A stretch of DNA of 64,000 bases from positions 119,388-183,387 of the forward strand of contig JARLJW010000084.1 of NCBI GenBank assembly GCA_031290985.1, read 5' to 3'. The position numbers were made by a program, and so were the translations under genes. Shown here one piece after another: positions 17,285 through 26,376 of the stretch (within the stretch, counting starts at the first letter, position 1; each line of letters opens with the position of its first letter). This DNA comes from Verrucomicrobiia bacterium. GTDB lineage: Bacteria > Verrucomicrobiota > Verrucomicrobiia > Limisphaerales > UBA11358. The notes beneath the pieces were generated by a model that saw only the letters and a list, made by a program, of their open reading frames with translations, did not search any database and had not been told where the DNA came from.

Positions 17285-17313
17285 TTGAAAAATAAAAGCA
17301 CCGCCCGCAGGGT

Positions 17314-18921
17314 TCAAAAATCCTTGAAGTCTGCGTCCATCGGAATTTCATTCCGCCCTTTGGCCCCCATCTTGGCCGGAGCCGCGTGGCCGTTTCCGTT
17401 GCCATTCCGACTTTTGATCGGGGCGGGTTGCTTGGCCGACGGCCTGGCGACATGACTTTGCGGCTGCTGGACGTGCGTCGTGGCCCGGCCGGCCCCGCTC
17501 TGGCCGCCCACGAGTTGCAGCAGTTCGGCCACGGACTGTTTCATGGTTTCGGCCTGCGCATTGAGTTCCTCGGCTGCCGCGGCGCTTTCCTCCGCCGTGG
17601 CCGCGTTGCTCTGCGTCACCTTGTCCATCTGGCCCACCGCAGTGTTTACTTGCGTTATCCCGTCCGTTTGTTCCCGTGAGGCCCCGGCAACTTCCGTCAC
17701 CAATTCGTCCACCTGTCGCACTTTGGCGACAATTTCGTTAAGTGCCGCCGCCACTTTGCCTGTAATTTCCACACCTTGCCCGCTTTTTGCGATCGCCCCC
17801 TCGATCTTGGCGGCCGTTTCCTTAGCTGCCTGCGCACAGCGTTGCGCCAGGTTGCGCACCTCATCCGCGACGACGGCGAAGCCCATGCCGGCTTCCCCGG
17901 CACGGGCGGCTTCTACGGCGGCATTGAGCGCGAGAATGTTTGTTTGAAAGGCAATCTCATCAATCGTCTTGATGATTTTGGCGATGTCGTCGCTGGAAAC
18001 TTTGATCGCATCCATCGCGCTTGCCATGGTTTTCATATCATTCACCCCTTTATCGGCGGCGGCCCGGGCTTCCTTGGCGAGCTGATTTGCTTTGAGGGCG
18101 TTTTCTGAATTGCGCTTGGTCATGGAGGACATTTCTTCCAAGGAAGAGCTGGTTTCCTCCAACGAGGAAGCTTGTTCGCTGGAACCTTCGGCCAGCGTTT
18201 GACTGGACGCGGAAACTTGGTCGGCCGCGAATGACACCTGGTTGGCGCCATCATGCAAAGGGCCGGCCACGGCCTTAAGCCGTTTGTTTGTGCCACGGAC
18301 GATCACAAACGCCAGGCCAGCACCAAACATTACCCCGAGCAAGCTAACGATCACGAGCGCAATCGAAGTGCTGCGGACACTGGCAACGAGCTGCTTGCCG
18401 TTGGCCGCGCCATCATCGGCATTTTGATTCATCATCAAAAGGGTTTGTTCGGAAAAATTGTTCAGCGCGGCAACCATGTCCACCGTCAAAATTTTGCGCG
18501 CGGCGTCACGATTTGTTTCAACCAAGGCGAGGTATTGGACCCGCAGGACAAGGTATTTTTCGTGGATCCGACCAAGCTTTTCGTATTCGGCGCGTTCAGC
18601 GGGGGACGTGAGGGTGGATTCGTAAAGTTTGTCCGCCGCCCTGAACTTTTTCGTATCTTCAAGGGTGGCATTCTCAATGGCCTTCCGCTCGTCGTCGCTG
18701 ATTGGATCCAACAGCCGATAGAGTCGAACCATATTAATCATCGGAAGATAATTCATGGTACTCGTCTGGATGACTCCGGGAAGGCTCTTTTCGCTCACCA
18801 AGCTGCCGGCTTTCAGAATGTGCCTCATTCCCAATATGCTCCAGACGGAAATCACCACGCTTAAGGCGCATAACAAGCTCGCCATGAGCACGATTCGTTT
18901 ACCGATAGTCCAGTTATTCAT
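17314..18921 (-). CDS. Methyl-accepting chemotaxis protein
   Basis: 535 residues. Membrane helix at about 11-31, a periplasmic four-helix-bundle-type sensor (about 35-180), second membrane helix (about 183-208), a short HAMP-like linker, then a long coiled-coil signalling domain. The hairpin tip contains the highly conserved [18 protein letters not shown] and [15 protein letters not shown]. The tail is Ala/Pro/Asn-rich ([14 protein letters not shown]), with no obvious NWETF-type CheR-binding pentapeptide. The cheW gene is 33 bp upstream on the same strand and both share the terminator at 17254. Confidence 0.93.
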   Translation of the reverse strand: MNNWTIGKRIVLMASLLCALSVVISVWSILGMRHILKAGSLVSEKSLPGVIQTSTMNYLPMINMVRLYRLLDPISDDERKAIENATLEDTKKFRAADKLYESTLTSPAERAEYEKLGRIHEKYLVLRVQYLALVETNRDAARKILTVDMVAALNNFSEQTLLMMNQNADDGAANGKQLVASVRSTSIALVIVSLLGVMFGAGLAFVIVRGTNKRLKAVAGPLHDGANQVSFAADQVSASSQTLAEGSSEQASSLEETSSSLEEMSSMTKRNSENALKANQLAKEARAAADKGVNDMKTMASAMDAIKVSSDDIAKIIKTIDEIAFQTNILALNAAVEAARAGEAGMGFAVVADEVRNLAQRCAQAAKETAAKIEGAIAKSGQGVEITGKVAAALNEIVAKVRQVDELVTEVAGASREQTDGITQVNTAVGQMDKVTQSNAATAEESAAAAEELNAQAETMKQSVAELLQLVGGQSGAGRATTHVQQPQSHVARPSAKQPAPIKSRNGNGNGHAAPAKMGAKGRNEIPMDADFKDF

Positions 18922-18954
18922 AGTATTTTTATTTCAATTTCAGATTCGAGTTGA

Positions 18955-19467
18955 TCAATCATTTATAGGAATTTTCAATTGCTTCAAGGCATCAGCCCCG
19001 ACCACCCGGTCAATGTCCAGCAGCACCTTGACCACGCCTTTGACCTTGGCCATGCCCAGGATGTAGTCAATCGCGATCTGCCCGCCAAAATCCGGCGTTT
19101 CCTCGATATCGGCGGCATTGAGATTGATCACTTCCTCCACCCCGTCCACTTCGAGCCCCATCGGCGTGTTCTTGCCATCCGGCAAGGTTACCTGCACCAC
19201 GACCGTGCAGGTCTGGTCGGTATCGGTGATGTTCTGAAAATCAAACCGCCGCCGCAGATCCATCACCGGGATGATCTTCCCGCGCAGGTTGATGACGCCG
19301 CGGATGTAGGCGGGCATCTGCGGCACGGCGGTAATCGAAACGTGCCGGATGATCTCGCGCACCTTCAGCACCTCGATACCGTAGGATTCGCCTTGCAGGG
19401 TAAAAGTGAGATATTTGCCCGTAAGGTTGCGGGTGCCGGCCTTGGTTTCCAAAATCGCTTCAGACAT
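18955..19467 (-). CDS. cheW: CheW chemotaxis coupling protein
   Basis: 170 residues, single CheW domain linking receptors to CheA. Typical phrases: YLTFTLQGESYGIEVLKVRE, AVPQMPAYIRGVINLRGKII, PVMDLRRRF and VDGVEEVINL. It is the first gene of a two-gene unit with the MCP. No cheA, cheB or cheR lies in the window, so it must work with components encoded elsewhere. The upstream 390 bp presumably hold its promoter; ttggcttattttgccaa at about 19571 is a perfect short inverted repeat that could be an operator. Confidence 0.93.
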   Translation of the reverse strand: MSEAILETKAGTRNLTGKYLTFTLQGESYGIEVLKVREIIRHVSITAVPQMPAYIRGVINLRGKIIPVMDLRRRFDFQNITDTDQTCTVVVQVTLPDGKNTPMGLEVDGVEEVINLNAADIEETPDFGGQIAIDYILGMAKVKGVVKVLLDIDRVVGADALKQLKIPIND

Positions 19468-19802
19468 GGTGTGAGGGTTGTTGTTTGTTAAATGATTCCG
19501 CGGGCCGTTCCCTATAAAATGGTTTTCATCTTGGTTATCGACGGACTAGCCCGGGACGATATGAAATAACTTGGCTTATTTTGCCAAAATTAAAACAGTT
19601 CTTGGTACAAGCAGGACGCATCACTTCTGCACGCCGGCGCGGTAAACCAGCGCGCGTTCGTTAGCCATGGCGGCGGGCAGAGGCCCGCCCGGCCTGCCGC
19701 TGTGCCAATATTGAGCTTAACTGCCATTGCCATATCCCTCATTTGCCCTGCCGATGGCGTTAAACCCACGGTGCGGATGCAAGGAACGGACCCTCCCGGC
19801 GG
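19468..19802. other. Promoter-bearing intergenic region upstream of cheW
   Basis: No gene supported. It contains the 5-bp-arm inverted repeat ttggc-ttatttt-gccaa (about 19572-19588) in an AT-rich patch, a plausible but unproven regulatory site, and GC-rich text toward the cyclophilin terminator. Confidence 0.4.
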
Positions 19803-19837
19803 AAAAATAAAAAAGGCGCGGAAAAGATTTCCGCGCC
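19803..19837 (-). terminator. Rho-independent terminator after the cyclophilin genes
   Basis: Same 23-nt hairpin as at 17262-17284 (GGCGCGGAAA-AGA-TTTCCGCGCC) with a T tract on the minus strand, 24 bp after the stop codon at 19861. Confidence 0.88.
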
Positions 19838-19860
19838 TGGAGAAGGACTGCTGCCGGCGG

Positions 19861-20373
19861 TTATTTCACCATCGGTTCGAGGATGCTGACGCTCACCACG
19901 CCGATCCGCCGGAGCGGCTTGCTCGGCTCGCCGGAATTACTGGCCCCCACGGATGTGCCGGCGATCTTCGCCAGCACTTCCTCGCCCTTGATCAGCTTGC
20001 CAAAAGCCGTGTACTGCCGGTCCAGGAACGACGCGTCCCCGTCGCAGATGAAAAACTGCGAGCCGGCCGAATCCGGATTCGAACTGCGCGCCATCGAGAT
20101 GACGCCGCGCTGATGCTTCCGTTCATTGAACTCCGCCTTGATCTGCCAGCCCGGGCCGCCCGTGCCCCAGGAATGTTCCTTGCTCGGATCCTTCGTCAAC
20201 GGGTCGCCGCCCTGGATCATGAACCCCTTGATGATACGGTGGAAACAGGTGCCGTCGTAAAAGCCGCTGCGCGCCAGCTTCTTGAAATTTTCGACGGTCT
20301 TGGGCGCCACATCGGCCCAAAATTCCAACGTCATTTCACCCTCGGTGGTTTTGATGATTGCGATTTCGCTCAT
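19861..20373 (-). CDS. Cytoplasmic cyclophilin-type peptidyl-prolyl cis-trans isomerase
   Basis: 170 residues with no signal peptide. Cyclophilin fold signatures: FHRIIKGFMIQGGD (with the catalytic Arg), GVISMARSSNPDSAGSQFFI and FLDRQYTAFGKL. Catalyses prolyl bond isomerisation during folding. The ISMARSSNPDSAGSQFFI block is near canonical. It follows the lipoprotein cyclophilin gene by 48 bp and is the last gene before the terminator. Confidence 0.93.
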   Translation of the reverse strand: MSEIAIIKTTEGEMTLEFWADVAPKTVENFKKLARSGFYDGTCFHRIIKGFMIQGGDPLTKDPSKEHSWGTGGPGWQIKAEFNERKHQRGVISMARSSNPDSAGSQFFICDGDASFLDRQYTAFGKLIKGEEVLAKIAGTSVGASNSGEPSKPLRRIGVVSVSILEPMVK

Positions 20374-20421
20374 AGATACAACTTCCGTGTTACTGCAATT
20401 TTTTTACTTCCTGTGTTTGGT

Positions 20422-21177
20422 TTACTTCGCGCCATCGGCGGAAACGACGGTCGCGGACTTGATGTAGTCCAGGTTCGGGAAATCCTTCTTGAGATATGCA
20501 TTGCCTTCGTTCTGAATCCGGCCCTGGTCCGGCCCACGGCCATACGGGGCGCCGTCGCCATACTCGCTGTTGATCTTGTCCACCACGTCCATCCCCTCCG
20601 TCACTTTCCCGAACGGCGAGAAACCCTGCCCATCCAGGGAAGGACCATTGTCGCCGAAATTGATGAACAACTGCGTCGTGCGCGTGTTCGGGCCGGCGGT
20701 GGCAAACGTGATCGTGCCGCGCGCGTTGCTGCCCTTGACCGGATCATCGCCAATGTTCGCCGCGTGCCACTTGGCCGCCACCGCCGGGTCGCCATGGATG
20801 CCGAACTGGCACATGAAACCCGGCACCACCCGGAAAAACGCGATGTCCGTGAAATATCCCGAGCGGACCAGGTTGTAAAAACGGTCCGCGCCATTCGGCG
20901 CCAGCGACCGCGTCACTTCCACCGTGAATTTCCCCTTCGTCGTGTCGAACTGCGCCTGGAACGTTTCCGGCGCCGGCGCGGTCAACTTGGATGGATCGTC
21001 AAAATTTCCCGCCGGGGCCGCCGCCGCCGGGGCCGTGCCGGCGGAAGCCGGGGCGGTGCTGGTCGCCGACGCGGAGGCCGGGGCTGACGCCGGGGCGGAT
21101 TTCTCGTTGGAACAACCCACGGCGAGCAATCCCAGCAAACCCGCCGCGCAAAACAGACTAAACTTCAAAGTTTTCAT
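20422..21177 (-). CDS. Lipoprotein cyclophilin (peptidyl-prolyl isomerase)
   Basis: 251 residues. Signal peptide with lipobox LLAVGC; the Cys would be lipidated, so the protein is membrane-anchored in the periplasm. An Ala/Ser/Pro-rich linker (about residues 25-58) precedes a divergent cyclophilin domain with FFRVVPGFMCQFGIHGD, GTITFATAGPNTRTTQLFI and FSPFGKV. The start at 21177 begins exactly at the signal peptide; an upstream in-frame ATG adds ten unlikely residues. Paired with the cytoplasmic cyclophilin gene. Confidence 0.9.
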   Translation of the reverse strand: MKTLKFSLFCAAGLLGLLAVGCSNEKSAPASAPASASATSTAPASAGTAPAAAAPAGNFDDPSKLTAPAPETFQAQFDTTKGKFTVEVTRSLAPNGADRFYNLVRSGYFTDIAFFRVVPGFMCQFGIHGDPAVAAKWHAANIGDDPVKGSNARGTITFATAGPNTRTTQLFINFGDNGPSLDGQGFSPFGKVTEGMDVVDKINSEYGDGAPYGRGPDQGRIQNEGNAYLKKDFPNLDYIKSATVVSADGAK

Positions 21178-21226
21178 GAGTGCGAAATCTTCCAGAGACG
21201 GGCGCAAAAGTCACGCGCGAAAGAAA

Positions 21227-22339
21227 TCATTTTTGTTCAGGCGGCCGCGGATTGCCCTGCATCGAAGTGGTGATCAGGCTGCCGTGCGGCCGGGACCGTC
21301 CGCGCGTGATCAGAAAGATCACCAGCACGACCGCCGCCCCCAGCAACCCCACGCCCACATACGTCAAAATCCGCGTATCCGGGTCATCCGTGCCCGTCAG
21401 GGCCGCCGCGGCATTCGTTGCGGACGCCGTCAGGGGGGACGTCGCCGCCAGGACGGCCGGCACCGCCGCCGCGGGATTGGTGACCATCGCCACATGGACC
21501 ACGGTTTGCGTGACAACCACGACCGCCACCGGTGGCGGATTTGATTTTTCCACGCTCGCCGCCACCTGGTTCGCCGCCGAATACTTCGCCACGTCATTCG
21601 TGTCACTGCTCACATGCGTGCCCACGATGACCAGCGGTGCGGCGGGCGGCGGCGGCTTGGCCACCACGACCGGCGGCGGCGGCGCGACGGCTTTGATCTC
21701 GCTGGGCAACAACGGAAACGGCGGCAGGTTCGCGGGCCGCGGCGGAAAATTCACCGTCGCCCCGACATATTTCCCCAGTTGCGTCCGCAGCACGATCACA
21801 TACGGCTGCTTGATTTTCTTCCGGTCATCCCGCGTCTGCTTCAAGGTCTCGTTCATGCCCTCGTTGTACGGCGTCCACTGGATCTCCCCGTCGCCATCGC
21901 ACACGATCACCACCGTCAACCGGTCCGAATCCTCAATCACGCTGTCGAGCGTCGGCTGCAGCACCGCGAAGCTCGTCGTGCCCGAATAACTCTGTTTGTG
22001 GACAAACGTCACCAGGTTCGACTCCAGCATCACCGTACGCTTCGGATCCCAGGTCGTCAGCGGAAACTTCCCCATGTGCAGCTTGTCATCAAACGTCCAC
22101 ACCCCGATGCTGTCGCCCTCGCGGAAACCGCGGGCGAAATCCTTCGTCAACAGCTCATGGATCTGCGTCTCGACCGCCGGCAGCCGCTTCTTCATTCCCG
22201 AGGACGTGTTGAAGATGAACAACCAGCGCTGCTCAATCGCCGCCTGCGCCCCGGTGGCCGTGAACAACCCCAGCACCAGCACGGCGGCCGGCAGCCACCG
22301 GCGGACCGGGAAAAACTTGGACGGTTGCGGATTCATCAT
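21227..22339 (-). CDS. Exported VWA-like protein with proline-rich linker and C-terminal membrane helix
   Basis: 370 residues (an alternative start, 22336, is one codon in). Signal peptide to about residue 33, then a von Willebrand A-like domain: LFIFNTSSGMKKRL corresponds to the MIDAS DxSxS strand with Asn in place of the first Asp, followed by SYSGTTSF and VVIVCDGDGE. A Pro/Val-rich linker (about 220-260), an Ala/Thr-rich stretch and one membrane helix (about 320-343) complete it. It probably displays a binding domain outside the inner membrane. MIDAS geometry looks incomplete, so metal binding is uncertain. It lies 4 bp after the YacP-like gene and 49 bp before the lipoprotein cyclophilin gene. 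Confidence 0.75.
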   Translation of the reverse strand: MMNPQPSKFFPVRRWLPAAVLVLGLFTATGAQAAIEQRWLFIFNTSSGMKKRLPAVETQIHELLTKDFARGFREGDSIGVWTFDDKLHMGKFPLTTWDPKRTVMLESNLVTFVHKQSYSGTTSFAVLQPTLDSVIEDSDRLTVVIVCDGDGEIQWTPYNEGMNETLKQTRDDRKKIKQPYVIVLRTQLGKYVGATVNFPPRPANLPPFPLLPSEIKAVAPPPPVVVAKPPPPAAPLVIVGTHVSSDTNDVAKYSAANQVAASVEKSNPPPVAVVVVTQTVVHVAMVTNPAAAVPAVLAATSPLTASATNAAAALTGTDDPDTRILTYVGVGLLGAAVVLVIFLITRGRSRPHGSLITTSMQGNPRPPEQK

Positions 22340-22343
22340 TATT

Positions 22344-22814
22344 TCAGCGCGAACGCTTAAAACGGTCGCGCTCGGAGCGGTTGTGATTGTTCAGGTTTTC
22401 CGCCAAGTCCGCCAGCGCATTCTGGATCATGCGGATGAAATTATCGCAGCTCGCCGTCGAGCCGCCGAACCCGCCCACGATGCTGCGCTCCGCATTGTCA
22501 TCCGTCACCACCAGCACCTCGCCGTAATCTTGAAACCGGTGCGCCGCGCGCTCGATCAGGTCATCCGCCGTCTGCCCGCTGCTGGAAAACAGCACCTCCA
22601 CCGCATTGCCCGACTGATTTTTCGGCTTCGTCCTGCGACTGCCGCGCCCGTCGAAAAAGACCGTCACCGGCGTCCCGCAGGCATCCTGATACTGCTGCAA
22701 CAACTCCACCAGCGCATCCCGCGCCGTCTCCGAATGCCGCGGCGCCCCCTCCGCCAGCTCCGGCCAGTTGTGCAGCAGCGAGTAGCCGTCGATTAAGATA
22801 CGGACAAGTGCCAT
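22344..22814 (-). CDS. YacP-like NYN domain protein (putative ribonuclease)
   Basis: 156 residues. PIN/NYN-fold features: N-terminal ILIDGYSLLHNWPE, central VTVFFDGRGS, late VLVVTDDNAER and a C-terminal NFIRMIQNAL. The three acidic strands would build a metal site, as in YacP/Rae1-type endoribonucleases that act on translated mRNA. Start at 22814 gives a natural N-terminus; the frame continues upstream only as non-coding. First gene of a likely four-gene minus-strand unit (yacP-like, VWA-like, two cyclophilins). It is divergent from the deoxynucleotidase gene. Confidence 0.82.
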   Translation of the reverse strand: MALVRILIDGYSLLHNWPELAEGAPRHSETARDALVELLQQYQDACGTPVTVFFDGRGSRRTKPKNQSGNAVEVLFSSSGQTADDLIERAAHRFQDYGEVLVVTDDNAERSIVGGFGGSTASCDNFIRMIQNALADLAENLNNHNRSERDRFKRSR

Positions 22815-22960
22815 AAAAATAGATGCAATTGAACCTGCCTCCCCAAGGTAAATAGGATTGACGCAGGCGGCGCAACCTCTTTTTATCTGCCGATGCCCGG
22901 CGAGGAGGCAATGTTTGCACCAGGTAAGGTCACTGTTCCACCCTCCCGGCCCCATTTCAA

Positions 22961-23479
22961 ATGATGAAACGATTGATTGTCGACATGGACGGGGTTTTGG
23001 CCGATGCCTGCGCCCATTTCGCGGCCTATGACGAACGCGAGACCGGCCGCCGCAAAACCCCGGCCGAATTCACCGGCAAACCGGAATTTACCGCCTTTCC
23101 CGGCGCCCGCCAATACGCCGGCAGCGCCGGATTTTTCCGCACCGCCCCGCTGATCGCCGACAGCCAGAAAGTGTTGGAACAACTGAACCAGCGCTATGAA
23201 CTCTACATCGTTTCCTCCGCCACGGAATTCCCGCTGAGCCTCGCCGAAAAAGTCGCCTGGCTCGCGGAACATTTCCCTTTCATCTCCTGGCGGCGCATCG
23301 TGCTCTGCGGGTCCAAGCAGATCGTGCGCGGAGATGTCATGATCGACGACCATTTCGGAAACCTCGATTTTTTTGAAGGCCGCACCCTGCTCTTCACCCA
23401 GCCGCACAACCTGCATGCCCCGGATGGCAGGCACGAACGCGTCCATACCTGGAACGATGTCGCCCGCCTGCTGCTGTGA
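22961..23479 (+). CDS. 5'(3')-deoxyribonucleotidase-like HAD phosphatase
   Basis: 172 residues. HAD motif I is DMDGVLAD (nucleophile and acid/base Asp), motif II is YIVSSAT, and motif IV is VMIDDHFGN. Length and the FPGARQYAGSAGFFRTAPLI cap segment fit the NT5C-type family that removes phosphate from deoxynucleoside monophosphates. Starts ATGATG, so 22964 is an equal alternative. Stands alone between a divergent gene and a repeat-bearing gap. Confidence 0.85.
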   Translation: MMKRLIVDMDGVLADACAHFAAYDERETGRRKTPAEFTGKPEFTAFPGARQYAGSAGFFRTAPLIADSQKVLEQLNQRYELYIVSSATEFPLSLAEKVAWLAEHFPFISWRRIVLCGSKQIVRGDVMIDDHFGNLDFFEGRTLLFTQPHNLHAPDGRHERVHTWNDVARLLL

Positions 23480-23810
23480 GCTTAAAAAAACACAGATTTT
23501 CCCGACGGCAACCAACTGGAATCAGCCTGGCAGGGTGGGCGGTTGCTTTGTAGAAACCTTTCTTAAACCGATGCTTCTGGCCCCCTCTCCGCCATGCAAT
23601 GGGGGAGAGGGCTGGGGAGAGGTGGTGCTTTGGTCCTTTTCTGAAACACGAAACATGGCCGCTATTCATCCCTGCTTTACTTTGATAATAAGTTTTCTAC
23701 AAAGCAGGCGGGCAGTCCGCTGCCCGCTCATTTGGTGTTTGAATATTCTCTGGAGCTTGGATGTTGGTGCTTGGAGGTTTTCCCGTTATTTGCTTTAATC
23801 CCCGCCCGGA
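23480..23810. other. Intergenic stretch with interspersed repeats
   Basis: No gene. At 23582-23622 there is a ccctctccgccatgcaatggg...gagaggtgg element related to the hairpin repeats at 13538 and 28021. At about 23741-23780 there is a phrase tggagcttggatgttggtgc of another recurring type. Promoter of lspA expected at the right end. Confidence 0.55.
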
Positions 23811-24335
23811 ATGTCCGCCGCCCAGCCCAATTTTAACGCCGCCACCCGTCGCATCTTCGCGCTGGCCGCCGCCGTCTTTGTCCTCGACCAGGTCACCAAA
23901 TGGCTCGTCCTGCGCAACATCTACGAGGGCGATGAACACGTCATCATCCCCGGCTTTTTCAACCTCGCCCACCGCGTCAACACCGGCGCGGCCTGGAGCA
24001 TGTTCACCGGCAACAACGCCGTGCTCGCCGCCGTCGCCATCACCGCGCTCGTCGTCCTCTTCCTCACCCGCCGCCATTTCAACGCCGACCGCCTCATCGG
24101 CCAGTTCGCCTTCGGCCTCATCTTCGGCGGCATCATCGGCAACCTCACCGACCGCCTCCTGCCCGGACGCCACGCCGTCGTCGATTTCCTCCATTTCTAC
24201 ATGCAACGCCGCGGCAGCTCCGAACCGCTGGATTTCCCCGCCTTCAACGTCGCCGACTCCGCCATCTGCACCGGCGTCGCGCTCATCCTGCTCATCAACT
24301 GGCGGAGCGACAGCGTGCCCAAGCCCGCCCAATGA
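23811..24335 (+). CDS. lspA: Signal peptidase II (lipoprotein signal peptidase)
   Basis: 174 residues with four hydrophobic helices. Catalytic Asp114 lies in GGIIGNLTDRLL and Asp149 in AFNVADSAI, the conserved aspartyl-protease dyad. The VLDQVTKW start of helix 1 and VNTGAAWSMF are also diagnostic. It removes signal peptides from prolipoproteins after diacylglyceryl transfer at the inner membrane; the lipoprotein cyclophilin in this window is an example substrate. The rluD-family gene follows after 59 bp, an arrangement common in bacteria. Confidence 0.95.
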   Translation: MSAAQPNFNAATRRIFALAAAVFVLDQVTKWLVLRNIYEGDEHVIIPGFFNLAHRVNTGAAWSMFTGNNAVLAAVAITALVVLFLTRRHFNADRLIGQFAFGLIFGGIIGNLTDRLLPGRHAVVDFLHFYMQRRGSSEPLDFPAFNVADSAICTGVALILLINWRSDSVPKPAQ

Positions 24336-24394
24336 AACTGCGGTCAAACGCCTGTCGCGCGCAAGCCGCCTCTTAACCAGGCTTCCTAAGGCCC

Positions 24395-25345
24395 ATGAGT
24401 TCTCCCACCGAACAATTCACCGTCGAACACTCCCAGCCCGGCGTGCGCCTGGACACCTTCCTGCGCGGCAAGTTTCCCGCCGTCTCGCGCGGCACCATGC
24501 AGCGCCTCATCGACTCGGGCGACATCCGCGTCAACGGCCAGCCCGCCAAGGCCACCCACGCCCCGCGCGCCGGCGAAGCGATCACCATCCACTGGCCCGA
24601 AGCCCGTCCGTCCGAAACGCTGCCCGAGGAGATTCCTCTCGAGATTTTATTCGAAGACAAATCCTTGCTGGTGCTGAACAAGCCGCCCGGCATCGTCGTG
24701 CATCCCGCCGCCGGCCATGAAGGCGGCACGCTCGTCAACGCCCTGCTCCATCATTGCCAAGGCTCCTTGAGCGGCATCGGCGGCGTGGCCCGCCCCGGCA
24801 TCGTCCACCGGCTCGACAAGGAAACCAGCGGCTGTCTCGTCGTCGCCAAGAACGACGAAACGCACCTCGCGCTCTCGCAACAATTCGCCGGGCGCACCGT
24901 GAAGAAATTTTACGACGCTTTGCTCATCGGCGTCCTCGCGCAAGATTCCGGCGAGATCATCGCCGACATCGCCCGCCATCCCATCCACCGCAAACGCATG
25001 GCCGTCCACCCCGATGGCGAAGGCCGCGCCGCGCATACCAGCTACCGCGTCCTCGAACGCCTCGCCCACGCCACGCACGTCGAGGCGGAGATCCACACCG
25101 GCCGCACCCACCAGATCCGCGTGCATTTTCAACATCTCGGCCATCCCGTCCTCGGCGATGAAACCTACGGCGTCAATCAGAACAAGAAGTTTACCAAGCT
25201 CACCGGCTACACCGCCCCGCGCGTCCTGCTGCACGCGCACAAGCTGTCCTTCATCCACCCCCGCACGAATAAAACCGTGAATTTCGAAGCCCCGCTGCCG
25301 AAAGATTTCAAGGCCGCGCTGAAATTGTTGCGGGCGAAAAAGTAA
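24395..25345 (+). CDS. rluD: 23S rRNA pseudouridine synthase, RluD/RluA family
   Basis: 316 residues. N-terminal S4 RNA-binding domain (about 10-75: GVRLDTFLRGKFP, TMQRLIDSGDIRVNG) followed by the pseudouridine synthase domain with catalytic Asp141 in HRLDKETSG, KFYDALLIG and IHTGRTHQIRVHFQHLGHPV. The S4 domain and length suit RluD, which modifies helix 69 of 23S rRNA; RluC is hard to exclude by motif alone. Second gene of the lspA unit. Confidence 0.9.
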   Translation: MSSPTEQFTVEHSQPGVRLDTFLRGKFPAVSRGTMQRLIDSGDIRVNGQPAKATHAPRAGEAITIHWPEARPSETLPEEIPLEILFEDKSLLVLNKPPGIVVHPAAGHEGGTLVNALLHHCQGSLSGIGGVARPGIVHRLDKETSGCLVVAKNDETHLALSQQFAGRTVKKFYDALLIGVLAQDSGEIIADIARHPIHRKRMAVHPDGEGRAAHTSYRVLERLAHATHVEAEIHTGRTHQIRVHFQHLGHPVLGDETYGVNQNKKFTKLTGYTAPRVLLHAHKLSFIHPRTNKTVNFEAPLPKDFKAALKLLRAKK

Positions 25346-25513
25346 TCAACCCACGGCAAGGTTTGATGGTGTCCTCACAAAGCTCCAGAGGACTGGAGCA
25401 CTCCAAGACGCCGTGCGTTTTCCAGCGTCATCGTGCCGCGCGAAGCGTCGTGGAGTGCGGCAGCCCCCTGCCGCTTTTCATGGCGACGCATTAAGCTAAG
25501 GCGGCCGCACGTA

Positions 25514-26161
25514 TTATCTAAGCTGAGAAGCAAAGAAATCCTTCTCACTTTTGTTGAGGGGCACCGACCATTTCGGAGATACAATAATCTTTGCCATCGC
25601 CTCTTTCTTCTGTTGTTCCGTTTTTGGCGTAAATTTGTAGTCCGACCATTCGCAATTTGCCATGCAATATAGCAGATATTGGTTGGGCCGAGTCGGAGCC
25701 CCATAAGCCTGCCATTGATATGTGATCGCAAATGGTACACCGTCCACAATCTCAATTGGTTCCAATGGCCAATCTTTGATTGAAGTGCCGTTGATCCACA
25801 TCGGTAAGCCGAGAGCAGGCCCATCCAAATTGCCCCCCCTTTGCTTGACGAATAACATTCGGCACAATACCGAAATTTTTTGGGCGTCGTCATGCCAACG
25901 CTGTACATCACTCGCCAGGGCAAGCTGTAACAATTTATCGCAAGCCGCTGCCTGCCCCATGGCCTGCAAACGTTCCGCAGTTTTGAGGTATGGATCAACC
26001 CGGTAGGATCTGCCAAAGGAATCTGGATCTGGATTCGCAAGGTTTTCAATAGGCGGTAACTCGGCAAGTGATATGCGCGTTGTTCGCCAATAAAAGCACA
26101 CGGCACATGCCGCAAACAGACTGGCCGCAATCAGGACGGCTCTGAATGCTCGGTTATGCAC
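25514..26161 (-). CDS. Hypothetical membrane-anchored or exported protein
   Basis: 215 residues. A hydrophobic N-terminal helix (AVLIAASLFAACAVCFYW) acts as signal anchor. The rest is soluble, with helices (TAERLQAMGQAAACDKLLQL) and a beta-rich part (PFAITYQWQAYGAP). Composition is markedly more AT-rich than in flanking genes (AAU, AAA and TTT codons common), suggesting acquisition. No family recognised. It stands alone between convergent rluD and divergent yicC. Confidence 0.65.
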   Translation of the reverse strand: MHNRAFRAVLIAASLFAACAVCFYWRTTRISLAELPPIENLANPDPDSFGRSYRVDPYLKTAERLQAMGQAAACDKLLQLALASDVQRWHDDAQKISVLCRMLFVKQRGGNLDGPALGLPMWINGTSIKDWPLEPIEIVDGVPFAITYQWQAYGAPTRPNQYLLYCMANCEWSDYKFTPKTEQQKKEAMAKIIVSPKWSVPLNKSEKDFFASQLR

Positions 26162-26376
26162 AGGTGACTATATTTCTGGATTTACTTAAAACCCTGCAAC
26201 TCATCTCACCATACATACAGACACCGATGGTATCCATTTTTGTACATGAAGTCCCTAATTATTCATCCCTACCCCGTCCAATTTGATTTCCTGCCCATCT
26301 TCCTCTTCGTTTTCCTCTTCCTCAATTTTACTCCCTTCAGAAAATTAATTCGCCTGCCACCCCCTTTTTTTGCATC

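Noticed and set aside
19702..21087. 461-residue plus-strand frame across both cyclophilin genes
   Set aside because: Arg/His-rich antisense of two clear cyclophilin genes.
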